DNA from: Bacillota bacterium
GTDB taxonomy: Bacteria > Bacillota > Sulfobacillia > Sulfobacillales > Sulfobacillaceae
Assembly (NCBI GenBank): GCA_021792935.1
Contig: JAJYTS010000012.1
Coordinates: 1-34,200, forward strand
DNA length: 34,200 bases
Direction: 5' to 3'
A program made the translations under genes and the position numbers. Shown piece after piece: positions 8,749 through 17,652 of this stretch. Numbering within the stretch: the stretch's first letter is position 1; each line of letters begins with the position of its first letter. The notes under the pieces were generated by a model. The model did not search any database, was not told the DNA's origin, and was given only the letters and a program-made list of their open reading frames with translations.

Positions 8749-9735
8749 CTGACGGCTGTCCACGTTGTTATCTTATTTTTGATTATTGCGTTTGCCGGAA
8801 TATCGGGAGTTAATGACGGCGGCAATCTCATCGGGACATATCTGTCCTCTAACAGTTTGAAACCTTTATTGGCGGTTGTATTGCTTTCCGCGAGCGTGTT
8901 GGTGGGGCCGCTGTTGTTCGGAACCCAGGTGTCCCACACCATCGCGGTGGAGATTGTCAACTTTCAGACGGTGGGATCGCGGATATTGGCGGCCGCCCTG
9001 GCGGGAACCGTGATAACGCTGGCAATCACCTGGTATTGGTCGGTGCCCACCACCGCCACCTTGGCACTTGCGGGTTCCATGGCGGGCGCGGCTATTGCAG
9101 GGGGCCATTTTTCCGCTATTGAATGGAGCGGGGTGGCGAAGGTCGGGATTGGAGTCGTAGGCTCCGTGTTGGTCGGGTTTTTGGTGGGCTATTTCGTTTA
9201 CCGTTTGTTGCGGGTTATTATGGCGCGCTGGCCCAAGGTGGGATTCGCGGGTGGTGTGATGCAGTGGGCCATGGTTGTTTTGCAGGGTCTGGCTTATGGG
9301 GCCAACGACCAGGAAAAGGCGATTGGCCTTATGGCGCTCTTGTTGATGGCGTTGAATCACCACAGCCGCTACTATGTGGGCTGGCCCGCCATTATCGTGC
9401 CTTGGGCGGCCTGGATAGGAGGATTGCTGGTGGGGGGGCTTCGCATCGCTAAGACGGTGAGCGGACATATTGTACGACTCAACGATATTGCCTCCGTCAG
9501 TTCTCAATTCAGCGCTGCCCTGACGGTAGGAGCGGCCGCCTTGTCGGGGCTGCCGGTCAGCAGCACCCAAACTACCGACGGTAGCTTGTTTGGTACGGGC
9601 ACGGCCGTAAATCCTTACAAAGTTCAATGGTCGACGTTGCGAAAGTTTTTACGTATTTGGGCGCTGACATTACCCCTGGGGGCCGCCTTGGGCGGTCTGA
9701 CCATGGTGTTGGTGCGGTTGGCAGGAGCGGTTTAA
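8749..9735 (+). CDS. pit: PiT family inorganic phosphate transporter
   Basis: GVNDGGN near the N-terminus and GANDQEKAIGLMAL in the middle (the duplicated G.ND..... PiT signature), polytopic. Start possibly CTG at 8749 after aaaggag; the ORF track starts at TTG 8779. Confidence 0.88.
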   Translation: MTAVHVVILFLIIAFAGISGVNDGGNLIGTYLSSNSLKPLLAVVLLSASVLVGPLLFGTQVSHTIAVEIVNFQTVGSRILAAALAGTVITLAITWYWSVPTTATLALAGSMAGAAIAGGHFSAIEWSGVAKVGIGVVGSVLVGFLVGYFVYRLLRVIMARWPKVGFAGGVMQWAMVVLQGLAYGANDQEKAIGLMALLLMALNHHSRYYVGWPAIIVPWAAWIGGLLVGGLRIAKTVSGHIVRLNDIASVSSQFSAALTVGAAALSGLPVSSTQTTDGSLFGTGTAVNPYKVQWSTLRKFLRIWALTLPLGAALGGLTMVLVRLAGAV

Positions 9736-9758
9736 GAGGAGCGGTTTAAGAGGAGCGG
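9723..9758 (+). repeat. 14-bp tandem repeat at the pit/DUF47 junction
   Basis: aggagcggtttaag x2 plus partial aggagcgg. Confidence 0.95.
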
Positions 9759-9761
9759 GAG

Positions 9762-10400
9762 GTGAAGGAGTTGCGGTGGCGAGACTTGATTGTGGGGACT
9801 GGTGACGATTTTCCGCAGCTGCTGTCGCGGCAGTTGGATGAAACGTTGCTCATGGTGCAGACAGTCTTGCGTTACATTGACGTCGAGGATGCTGAGGATA
9901 AAGAGCGGATTGCGGTGGAGGCGGGGGAGCGTGAGCATCAAGCTGACGTTGTTCGCCGCGAACTCAGCGGTCGGCTGGCGGAAACGTTTGTAACCCCCTT
10001 TGACCGGGAGGATATCAATGAATTGTCCCGTGCCATTGATGACATTGCCGATTACGCGGAGAACACCATCAAGGAAATACGCCTCTATGAGGTGCAACCC
10101 GATTATTTTATCCACCAGATGGTGTCGACTCTTTATGAGGCCGTATCTGTTTTGGGGGAAGCAGTTAAAGTGTTGGGGCAGGATCGAGAAGCCAGCAATC
10201 GGCACGCGTTGGTGGCTAAGTCCTTGGAAAATCGCATGGAAGGGTTGTACCGCCGTGCCATCGCGGAATTTTCCCAGGACATGCCGGTGCATTACCTGAT
10301 TAAAATGCGGGAGGTGTACCGTCACCTTTCTAACGCGGCCGACCGAGTTGATTTGGCGGCCAATGTTATTAATGCGATCGTGGTAAAAAAGAATCTTTAG
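9762..10400 (+). CDS. DUF47 (PhoU-like) family protein, PiT accessory
   Basis: Helical ~200 aa protein with TPFDREDINELSRAIDDIADYAENTIKEI, typical of DUF47; directly downstream of pit. Confidence 0.9.
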   Translation: MKELRWRDLIVGTGDDFPQLLSRQLDETLLMVQTVLRYIDVEDAEDKERIAVEAGEREHQADVVRRELSGRLAETFVTPFDREDINELSRAIDDIADYAENTIKEIRLYEVQPDYFIHQMVSTLYEAVSVLGEAVKVLGQDREASNRHALVAKSLENRMEGLYRRAIAEFSQDMPVHYLIKMREVYRHLSNAADRVDLAANVINAIVVKKNL

Positions 10401-10430
10401 GGTCGTGTCAAAAGGCGCTTTTTCGCTCGG

Positions 10431-10835
10431 TTAAGACTCGTGAACTCGGCTATCCAAGAGGACATCGGAATACCCCGTCACCGCAACCCGGTCGCCGACG
10501 CGTGCTTCGTGCGTGACCCGGGCGACGCCGCGAGAAAACAGTTGCGCCACCTGGATGGTGATGGTGACTTCGTCCCCCACGAAGACCGGCGCGCGATATT
10601 CACTAGTTTGCACCAGGTAGACACTGCCGGGTCCCGGCAGGCGCTGGCCTAAAAGGGCCGACACCAATCCCATAATCAAGGTGCCATGCGCGATGGGGCG
10701 TCCAAAGCGCGACTGGCTGGCCGCCACTGGATCGAGATGCAAAGGGTTCAGATCTCCTACTAACGTTCCGAATTGCTCCACTAAATCGCGGTTAATGACG
10801 ACTGTCTGGGTTACCGAATCTCCGACCGCTATCAC
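10431..10835 (-). CDS. MaoC-like dehydratase / (R)-specific enoyl-CoA hydratase family
   Basis: LVGDLNPLHLDPVAASQSRFGRPIAHGTLIMGLVSALLG is the hydratase-2 motif. Confidence 0.9.
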   Translation of the reverse strand: MIAVGDSVTQTVVINRDLVEQFGTLVGDLNPLHLDPVAASQSRFGRPIAHGTLIMGLVSALLGQRLPGPGSVYLVQTSEYRAPVFVGDEVTITIQVAQLFSRGVARVTHEARVGDRVAVTGYSDVLLDSRVHES

Positions 10836-10957
10836 TCCGTATCCCCCCCAATCGGTAGAATACCTCTATCGGTATTGAACCACACAAATCCTTGTCTCGG
10901 GAATTCTACGGGAGGAAAAGGAAGCTTTTTCCCGAAGAAACAAGGGGGGGTGAATGC

Positions 10958-11962
10958 ATGTCAGAAAATCGTGTGGTCTACTTTGTCAAGCGACCGTCTG
11001 CAATGGTGGCGCCAGACGCGTTTGAAGTGCGGCGAGAGCCGATGCCGGCTTCTGGTCAAACGGATGCGGTGCTGGTGGAAAGTCTCTACGCTTCCGTGGA
11101 TCCGTATATGCGGGGTCGTATGGCTGATCGCAAGTCTTACACAGCGCCTTTTGAGGTTGGCCAGCCCATGACGGGCGGCATGGTGGGGCGCGTGTTGGAG
11201 AGCTCGACGGAGGGTGTAAGCCCGGGTGCTTGGGTTTTTGGAATGTGGCCTTGGGCGGAATATGCCCTGGTGCCAGCCCGTTCTCTCCGTGTTCTGGACC
11301 CTCATCTTCCGCCCACCACGGCCTTGCATGTGTTAGGGCTAACGGGCTTAACCGCGTATATCGGACTGACCAAGTTCGGACGGCCGCAAGCGGGAGAGCA
11401 ATTGGTCGTTTCAGCAGCGGCGGGCGCTGTGGGGAGTTTGGTGGGTCAAATCGGGAGACTGATGGGGCTTAAGGTGGCAGGAATCGCGGGCAGTGACGAG
11501 AAGTGCCGCTGGCTTCAGGAAAATCTACAGTTTGACACCGCGTTTAATTATCGGGCGGAGAATTTTTCTCGCACACTGGCGGACCATCTAAAGAATGATG
11601 GTGTGGATATCTACTTTGACAATGTGGGCGGACCGGTGACGGACGCGGTGATGAGCCTTTTAAATCCGCATGCTCGCATTGTGGTCTGTGGCCAAATCGC
11701 CTTATATAATCTCGATTACGGACTCGAGGAACGTCCCCGCTTTTCTGATTTGCTTATATCCCGCGCTCAAGCTTCAGGCTTTATCGTGGCTGAGCATCAA
11801 TCAGAGTTTCCCGAGGCTCTCGAAACACTGGGTCGTTGGTATGGGGAAGGCCTCTTAGTGGCGGAGGAGACCATAACTAACGGGTTTGACCATCTTATCG
11901 AGGCTTTTATCGGCCTCTTTCACGGCCAAAACCGCGGCAAGGCGATTGTCCGCATCAAATAG
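10958..11962 (+). CDS. NADP-dependent oxidoreductase (zinc-independent MDR family)
   Basis: SVDPYMRGRMADRKSY, GLTGLTAYIGL, VVSAAAGAVGSLVGQIGRLMG, YFDNVGG; ATG at 10958. Confidence 0.9.
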   Translation: MSENRVVYFVKRPSAMVAPDAFEVRREPMPASGQTDAVLVESLYASVDPYMRGRMADRKSYTAPFEVGQPMTGGMVGRVLESSTEGVSPGAWVFGMWPWAEYALVPARSLRVLDPHLPPTTALHVLGLTGLTAYIGLTKFGRPQAGEQLVVSAAAGAVGSLVGQIGRLMGLKVAGIAGSDEKCRWLQENLQFDTAFNYRAENFSRTLADHLKNDGVDIYFDNVGGPVTDAVMSLLNPHARIVVCGQIALYNLDYGLEERPRFSDLLISRAQASGFIVAEHQSEFPEALETLGRWYGEGLLVAEETITNGFDHLIEAFIGLFHGQNRGKAIVRIK

Positions 11963-12444
11963 GCGGGGGAAATAACGATAGAAATCATTCCGATTGTGGG
12001 GCGCCATGGTTCCCCCAATTATTGACGAGAATGGCGCAGGACGGCTGGAGTGCAACCGCTCCTGCGTTGTCCCGTCGCGCTAACGTGGCGCAAAGCGCTC
12101 TGGTTTGTTGCCCATTTTTATTGCCGTACGCGCACAACGCGAGATGAGGGGGGAGGGGCGCGATATTCTAGAACCGACTCGGCGAGATGCTTGTGTAAAG
12201 TGCTGTCTGCTATGTCTGCTAGTTGTGGCGCCTTTTCGTGACGGGGCCGGCAAACCGAAGGTTACCGGAGGCGGGGCCCATTGGGATAGTCTGCCAATCG
12301 GCAAGGCCTCGTATTCCTCAAATTGTTTGCACACGATTTAGCCGCTCCTCTAGGTTAGCCAGGGGGTCCCGCACCCAACGCAGGGCCTGAAGGGCTTAAA
12401 GGGGCGTTTAGTGCCATTTTCGTTGCAGCAGGGAGGAAACCCCA

Positions 12445-13722
12445 TCACCGCCAGTGATATCCTTTCCAACGCATGTTATCTTGGGAAAAGTGGCGCAGTG
12501 AGCCCTTGGCTAAAATGGGTGCGGCGGCTACCAGTCCAAAGCTCGCCAGTGCCATTACTCCCCGCACGGGCATAAACAAGCTAAGTAACCCTGATACCAA
12601 GGCCCCCAACACCTCCAGACCTCCCCCCAATGCTTGGAAGCTTCCACGAACTTGTCCCAGCCAGTGGTCAGGGGTGACGTCCTGTTCCACTGTGGCCGCG
12701 CCAATTTGCGAAACGGTCGCAAATAAATCGCCGCCAAATTGTGCCGCCAAAAGATAGAGAAAACTTTGCCACAGTAATCCATGGGCCAAGGGTACGGCAC
12801 TATCAAAGAGCGCAGAGGCCACGTATCCCAAAAAAATGGTACGCGGGAGCGACCAGTGCTTTCGGATGCGCCGATATAGGCCGGTACCAACCAAACTACC
12901 CAGTCCCCCGCCGGTAATCAGCGCACCTAGCCATAAGGGGGATAGCGATAACGTCTTCAGCGCGTAAAACTCATAGAGAGCGGAAAAGAATCCGGCAAAA
13001 AAGGAGCTGACAGCCACGTTGTACCATAAAGGGCTTAAGATCGGATGTTGGGCCACTTGTCTCCAAGCTTGGCGGGCGTGCCGAAGGGGCGAGCGGGGTC
13101 CTGTGGTTCTTTGAGTGGTGCCGGGGCGGTCTTCCTGTCGGGAAATGGAGGTGAGCAGTCCCGCCGCGACCAGATTGGCGGCGGCGTCGAATATCATGGC
13201 GAAGGGTGCGCCGAGGCTTTGCATAAGAATGCCCATTATCCCCGGCCCAGTGGTTTCGCCAATGGATTCGGCGGTTTCCAGCAGATGATTGCCGGATTCT
13301 AAATGCGTGCGAGAAACCAAAAAGGGCAGATAGGCATGGCGGGAAATGGCTTGCAGGAGACCGGTCGCGGCTATTAGGACGGTGATTAGGGCAATGAGGG
13401 AAAAATTGAGATGATGGAGAAGGTAGAGCACGGGGACTAGCGCCAAAAGCCCGGTACGGACCACGCTGGCGCCAAGCAACAACGGTCGTCGCGGGGTGCG
13501 GTCAACCCAATGCCCTAACAAATTGCCCAGTAGCAAAGTTGGTAAAGTGGCTAAGGCCGCCAGCATCCCCAATTGCCAGGCGGTTGCCGAGGCCGCGATA
13601 ATGGCTATAATGGGAAGCCCTTCGCGGGAAACGCGCGAACCAATGGCGGCCGCCAACTGGCTTTGCCAAAAGCGCCGAATGTCCGCGTTTTTCAGTAATA
13701 ATCGCGAGTTTAATTGTTCCAT
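12445..13722 (-). CDS. MFS transporter
   Basis: 425 aa with about 12 hydrophobic segments and an MFS loop-like motif LLGNLLGHWVDRTPRRPLLL. Confidence 0.85.
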   Translation of the reverse strand: MEQLNSRLLLKNADIRRFWQSQLAAAIGSRVSREGLPIIAIIAASATAWQLGMLAALATLPTLLLGNLLGHWVDRTPRRPLLLGASVVRTGLLALVPVLYLLHHLNFSLIALITVLIAATGLLQAISRHAYLPFLVSRTHLESGNHLLETAESIGETTGPGIMGILMQSLGAPFAMIFDAAANLVAAGLLTSISRQEDRPGTTQRTTGPRSPLRHARQAWRQVAQHPILSPLWYNVAVSSFFAGFFSALYEFYALKTLSLSPLWLGALITGGGLGSLVGTGLYRRIRKHWSLPRTIFLGYVASALFDSAVPLAHGLLWQSFLYLLAAQFGGDLFATVSQIGAATVEQDVTPDHWLGQVRGSFQALGGGLEVLGALVSGLLSLFMPVRGVMALASFGLVAAAPILAKGSLRHFSQDNMRWKGYHWR

Positions 13723-13784
13723 GGTAGGTGTTATACCATAATGTTTGCGGAATGACGCCCGTCAGCAAAGGAGGGAGACACAAT

Positions 13785-14714
13785 TTGGCAGACGCGGTGG
13801 TTGTGGCTCAAGGTTTGAGGAAACGTTACGGCAACTTTGAGGCCGTCAAAGGAATTGATTTCTCCATTGAATTAGGGGAGTGCTTTGGGCTTTTGGGTCC
13901 GAATGGGGCGGGGAAGTCCACCACGATTCGCATGATTTGTTGTTTGACGGAGGTCACCGGGGGGTCATTGGCGGTCATGGGGCAGCAGGCTTTTCCCGGC
14001 AACCTCACGATAAAGCGCCAATTAGGGGTGGTGTCTCAAGACGATAATTTGGATCCGTCTCTCACCGTGCGGGAAAACGCGGAAATACACGGCCGCTTTT
14101 ACGGTCTGCCCTTTCGTGAATCGCGGCAACGCGCGGACGAATTGCTAGAGTTCATGCAATTGGAATCCCGAGTTGATTCTCAGGTGCGGTCGCTTTCGGG
14201 AGGGATGCGCCGACGTTTGGTGATTGCCCGAGCATTAATGGGACGGCCGCGCTTGCTGATTTTGGATGAACCCACTACCGGGCTTGACCCCCAGGCCCGC
14301 ATGATGGTTTGGGCCAAAATTCGGGAGCTACGCACTCAAGGGGTGACGGTGCTGCTCACCACTCATTATATGGATGAGGCCGAGCGCCTAGCCGACCATC
14401 TGCTGGTTATGGACCAAGGGTTGATATTGGAGCGGGGAACCCCGGCCGAATTAATCCAACGGGTGGTGGGAGAAGACTGTTTGGAAATTCGGGAACTCAC
14501 CGATGGGGCTATGGACGCCATTTGCGCCCAGTTGGCGGATTACAGCGCTTATTTGGAGCGGCAGGTCGATTCCTTGTTAATTTACGGGGAAGAAATGGAA
14601 GCCATTATTGAAAGTCTTTATGGAAAGGGTTTGCTGCCTCGGGGTTATTATCGCCGACGCGCCAGCCTGGAAGACGTGTTCTTAAAATTGACGGGAAAGG
14701 AGCTTAGGGATTGA
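13785..14714 (+). CDS. ABC transporter ATP-binding protein (ABC-2 / DrrA-NodI type)
   Basis: Walker A GPNGAGKST, signature SGGMRRRLVIARAL, Walker B LLILDEPTTGLD; TTG start at 13785 after ggagggag. Confidence 0.93.
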   Translation: MADAVVVAQGLRKRYGNFEAVKGIDFSIELGECFGLLGPNGAGKSTTIRMICCLTEVTGGSLAVMGQQAFPGNLTIKRQLGVVSQDDNLDPSLTVRENAEIHGRFYGLPFRESRQRADELLEFMQLESRVDSQVRSLSGGMRRRLVIARALMGRPRLLILDEPTTGLDPQARMMVWAKIRELRTQGVTVLLTTHYMDEAERLADHLLVMDQGLILERGTPAELIQRVVGEDCLEIRELTDGAMDAICAQLADYSAYLERQVDSLLIYGEEMEAIIESLYGKGLLPRGYYRRRASLEDVFLKLTGKELRD

Positions 14715-15496
14715 GCGCTTTTACGCAAGCGATTCCGCGTTGGTCGCAAGGAACGGTAATGGTGTTTCGCCGCGATTTTTTGGCATGGGTCAAGTACTAT
14801 AAATCATCCGTGATTTTGAACTTTGGCGAGCCTCTGACAAACTTGCTGGCGCTAGGGTTTGGTCTTGGCACTTATGTGGCGACGATGGCCGGCGTTCCCT
14901 TTATTGATTTTATTGGTCCCGGCTTACTGGCGGTTACGGCCATGAATGCGGTCACCTTTGACATGGCCTTTGAGGGCTATGACCGTTTGAATGAGAATGG
15001 AATTTATCAATCCATGATTACGGCACCGTTGACGGTGGGACAAATTGTGGCGGGAGAATATATATGGGAGGGACTTCGAAGTCTGTTATACGGCGTGGTA
15101 TTTGTCGTGGTGTTGGCTGCCTTAGGCTTAGTCAAATCGTGGTGGGCACTGCTGTTGCCCTTGCCATTAGTGGTAACGGGGGTCCTGTTTGCGGCGCCAG
15201 CCCTTTGGGTCGCCTGCCGCGCCAAAAACCATGAGCAACTCTTTTATTACTTTACCTTGGTCATTACCCCTATGTACTTATTTTCGGGGGTGTTTTTCCC
15301 GATTACCCATCTGCCGCCCCTAGTGCGGGACGCCATAGCGATTACACCCCTTTTTCATGCCGTCAATATTATGCGCGCCATGGTGTTGGGTCACTTTTAT
15401 CGAGGACTCTGGTGGGACGCTCTATGGATGTTGGGATACGTCGCGATCTTGGGGTTTCTACCGGTGCGATCTCTGGCCCGTCGCCTGGCTGACTAG
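14711..15496 (+). CDS. ABC-2 type transporter permease
   Basis: Overlaps the ATPase stop; six hydrophobic segments; FGLGTYVATMAG, FSGVFFPITHLPPLV. Confidence 0.9.
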   Translation: MSAFTQAIPRWSQGTVMVFRRDFLAWVKYYKSSVILNFGEPLTNLLALGFGLGTYVATMAGVPFIDFIGPGLLAVTAMNAVTFDMAFEGYDRLNENGIYQSMITAPLTVGQIVAGEYIWEGLRSLLYGVVFVVVLAALGLVKSWWALLLPLPLVVTGVLFAAPALWVACRAKNHEQLFYYFTLVITPMYLFSGVFFPITHLPPLVRDAIAITPLFHAVNIMRAMVLGHFYRGLWWDALWMLGYVAILGFLPVRSLARRLAD

Positions 15497-15693
15497 GGGG
15501 GTAGCGCCAGCAATATTGGTGCTGGCGGTGGGTGGTCTATGTCATTATCCATAGGGGCTGCTAGAGGCGAGTGTTTCTGAGGAGACCATTCTCTAAAGTT
15601 AAAATGTCTGCGTAACACGTGGAATATTGAGGCCGTTACGGGCCGGACTACCCGGCGAACGCTATGTTGTTTAAGGAAACGGAGGATCATTTC

Positions 15694-16161
15694 GTGAAGT
15701 CGTCCAGTGATTTTTTTGAATCCGCCCCGGATATTGAGGATCGAATCCAGTCCAGCTTCGCTAAGCAAACCGTAATGAACCTGATTGGCGCGCGGCTAAC
15801 CAAAGCCCTGCCCGGCGACGTTGAGATTATTCTTCCTTTTCGTCATGATCTGACCCAACAGCACGGTTTCCTCCATGCGGGTATTATCACCACCATCGTG
15901 GACAGCGCCTGCGGGTACGCGGCCTTGGGTCTGATGCCAGCTGGCGCTTCGGTCCTCACCGTGGAATTTAAGGTGAATCTGCTTGCCCCGGCTAAGGGAG
16001 AAAGATTCCTGGCTCGCGGAAGCGTGGTTAAATCCGGCCGGACCATTACCGTTTGCGCGGGCGAGGTATTTGCTCTTGGGTCAGACCAACCCCAGTTGAT
16101 CGCCACGATGTCGGCGACGATGATGATGCTTCAAGGTCGTCCCGGCATTGCTGAGGGCTAG
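15694..16161 (+). CDS. PaaI-type hotdog thioesterase family protein
   Basis: HDLTQQHGFLHAGIITTIVDSACGYAAL is a hotdog/4HBT motif. Confidence 0.85.
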   Translation: MKSSSDFFESAPDIEDRIQSSFAKQTVMNLIGARLTKALPGDVEIILPFRHDLTQQHGFLHAGIITTIVDSACGYAALGLMPAGASVLTVEFKVNLLAPAKGERFLARGSVVKSGRTITVCAGEVFALGSDQPQLIATMSATMMMLQGRPGIAEG

Positions 16162-16596
16162 GAACGTCGAAAGTGTTGTTGGTGAAATTGGGATTCCCGA
16201 CGACACGTCAAGACGAGCACTCCGCTGGATTGGGCCGTGGGGAAACACATTATTCCCTCGGGTTCTGACAATGGTCCTTATTGGCAGCCCGACAAGCTTT
16301 AATGCCCCAACTCTAATCAATGCCGGCTAGAGTGAGATTATTTCAAGTAATCAAAGCGGGTACAGAGATCGTTCCCCCGCTGGAGACTTGGCAGGGGAAT
16401 ACGAATCCGTTTTGGGTCCGCCTTATAGGGCTCGCCGCACGAAGAGTATCAAATCCAGTCCATCGCTATCTAGGGCCAGGCATGTACGGGAAACCGCGAA
16501 CTGGCAAGTTCATTGTCCCCACTTGAGTTGGCGACTCCGTCCCAAGAAACCATCACGCTCCGGTCCCGGACCAGAGCGTGCCGCGTCGAAGTGATG

Positions 16597-17181
16597 TTAC
16601 TGGGATAGAGCGCGTAAGACCTCTTGGGTTGAACGAACTCGGCCAATGCGGGCCAACACATGATTGACGGAAAAGGAGTGCGCTTCGAGAGAAAGGTCGG
16701 AGCACGCGTCTTCCACGAAAATTTGTTGGTATCCGCGCTCGTAGGCGTCCCGAGCCGTGCTTTCCACGCCTATGTTGGTGGCGATGCCGCAAAGGATGAT
16801 GGTGTCGATTCCCCGGCGTCGGAACTGTAAGTCCAGGTCGGTTCCGTAGAAAGCACCCCACTGCCGCTTGCGCACAATGTGGTCGCCTTGTTGAGGCTCC
16901 ATCTCGGGAACAAATTGATCCCAACCAGCGGGAGGGGTACCGGATCGCATGGGGGCATTGTCGGCAAGCGGGCGCAGGGCATCTTTGCCATCGGGTGAAG
17001 GGCCAACGTGAACCAGTACCACGAATCCACCCGCCTGGCGCAGTGCCGCCGCGACCTGAGCTGTGTGCCGAATTACGTCCGCCGCGGAGTAGGGGGCTGT
17101 CGGCATTCCCGTAATCCCTTTTTGTAAGTCGATAACGATTAGCGCGGTTTTTTGCGGGTTAAGTTCCAAGTTGCCTTCCAT
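16597..17181 (-). CDS. Isochorismatase-like cysteine hydrolase
   Basis: TALIVIDLQKGI, VRKRQWGAFYGTDLDLQFRRRGIDTIILCGIATNIGVESTARDAYERGY; start ATG 17181 behind GGAGGCGG. Confidence 0.92.
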   Translation of the reverse strand: MEGNLELNPQKTALIVIDLQKGITGMPTAPYSAADVIRHTAQVAAALRQAGGFVVLVHVGPSPDGKDALRPLADNAPMRSGTPPAGWDQFVPEMEPQQGDHIVRKRQWGAFYGTDLDLQFRRRGIDTIILCGIATNIGVESTARDAYERGYQQIFVEDACSDLSLEAHSFSVNHVLARIGRVRSTQEVLRALSQ

Positions 17182-17652
17182 GAACACCGCCTCCAGTGCG
17201 ATAAGGATGTAAGCCTCTTAACTATAGCAAAATAGCATCTCTCCCTCGCGGAAATTATAATTACCGCCCGCGAATGGGCGCCCGGCCAAATGCGGTTCGT
17301 TGTTTCCTGCCTAAAGCAGCATGGTTATGATGCGAGCGGGGGAGGGAAGAAGCGGGAGCGGGATGTGGGCCCCAACGCGTGTGCCGCCGTTGTCATTCAA
17401 CATGATGACGCAAGGTTGCCACAAACGCCCTAAGGCTTGGGCAGCCGCGCCAATATTGGCACTTGATAATTAGGGGGTGTGTCCGTTACCCAATACGGAT
17501 AGCCAATATGAATTCCGATATTGCCACAAACTGGGTCCACGCCGAGAGCTTGTGTATACCGTGGTAGGGATTAGGGGGAGCCCATCGCCCGCTGTCTCAT
17601 GAGTTATAATACGGTGACGGCAAACTTAAGGTGGAAAGAGGCGGTCGGCAGA

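Noticed and set aside
8866-9627. 253-aa minus-strand ORF antisense to pit
   Set aside because: Low-complexity His/Arg/Gln-rich translation expected opposite a GC-rich coding frame; the plus strand clearly encodes a PiT transporter.
12000-12440. Possible decayed gene between the oxidoreductase and MFS genes
   Set aside because: Short ORFs in several frames, but no translation matched a family I can name; not reported as a pseudogene.
16162-16596. Possible gene remnant or tRNA-like element
   Set aside because: Fragments such as gaatacgaatcc recall a T-arm, but no cloverleaf could be built and no protein family was recognised.
17599-17652. Upstream start of the MMPL ORF at 17599
   Set aside because: The first codons contain TATAAT (a probable -10) and the ATG at 17653 begins a typical MMPL N-terminus (IRRWARFSVRHRR).
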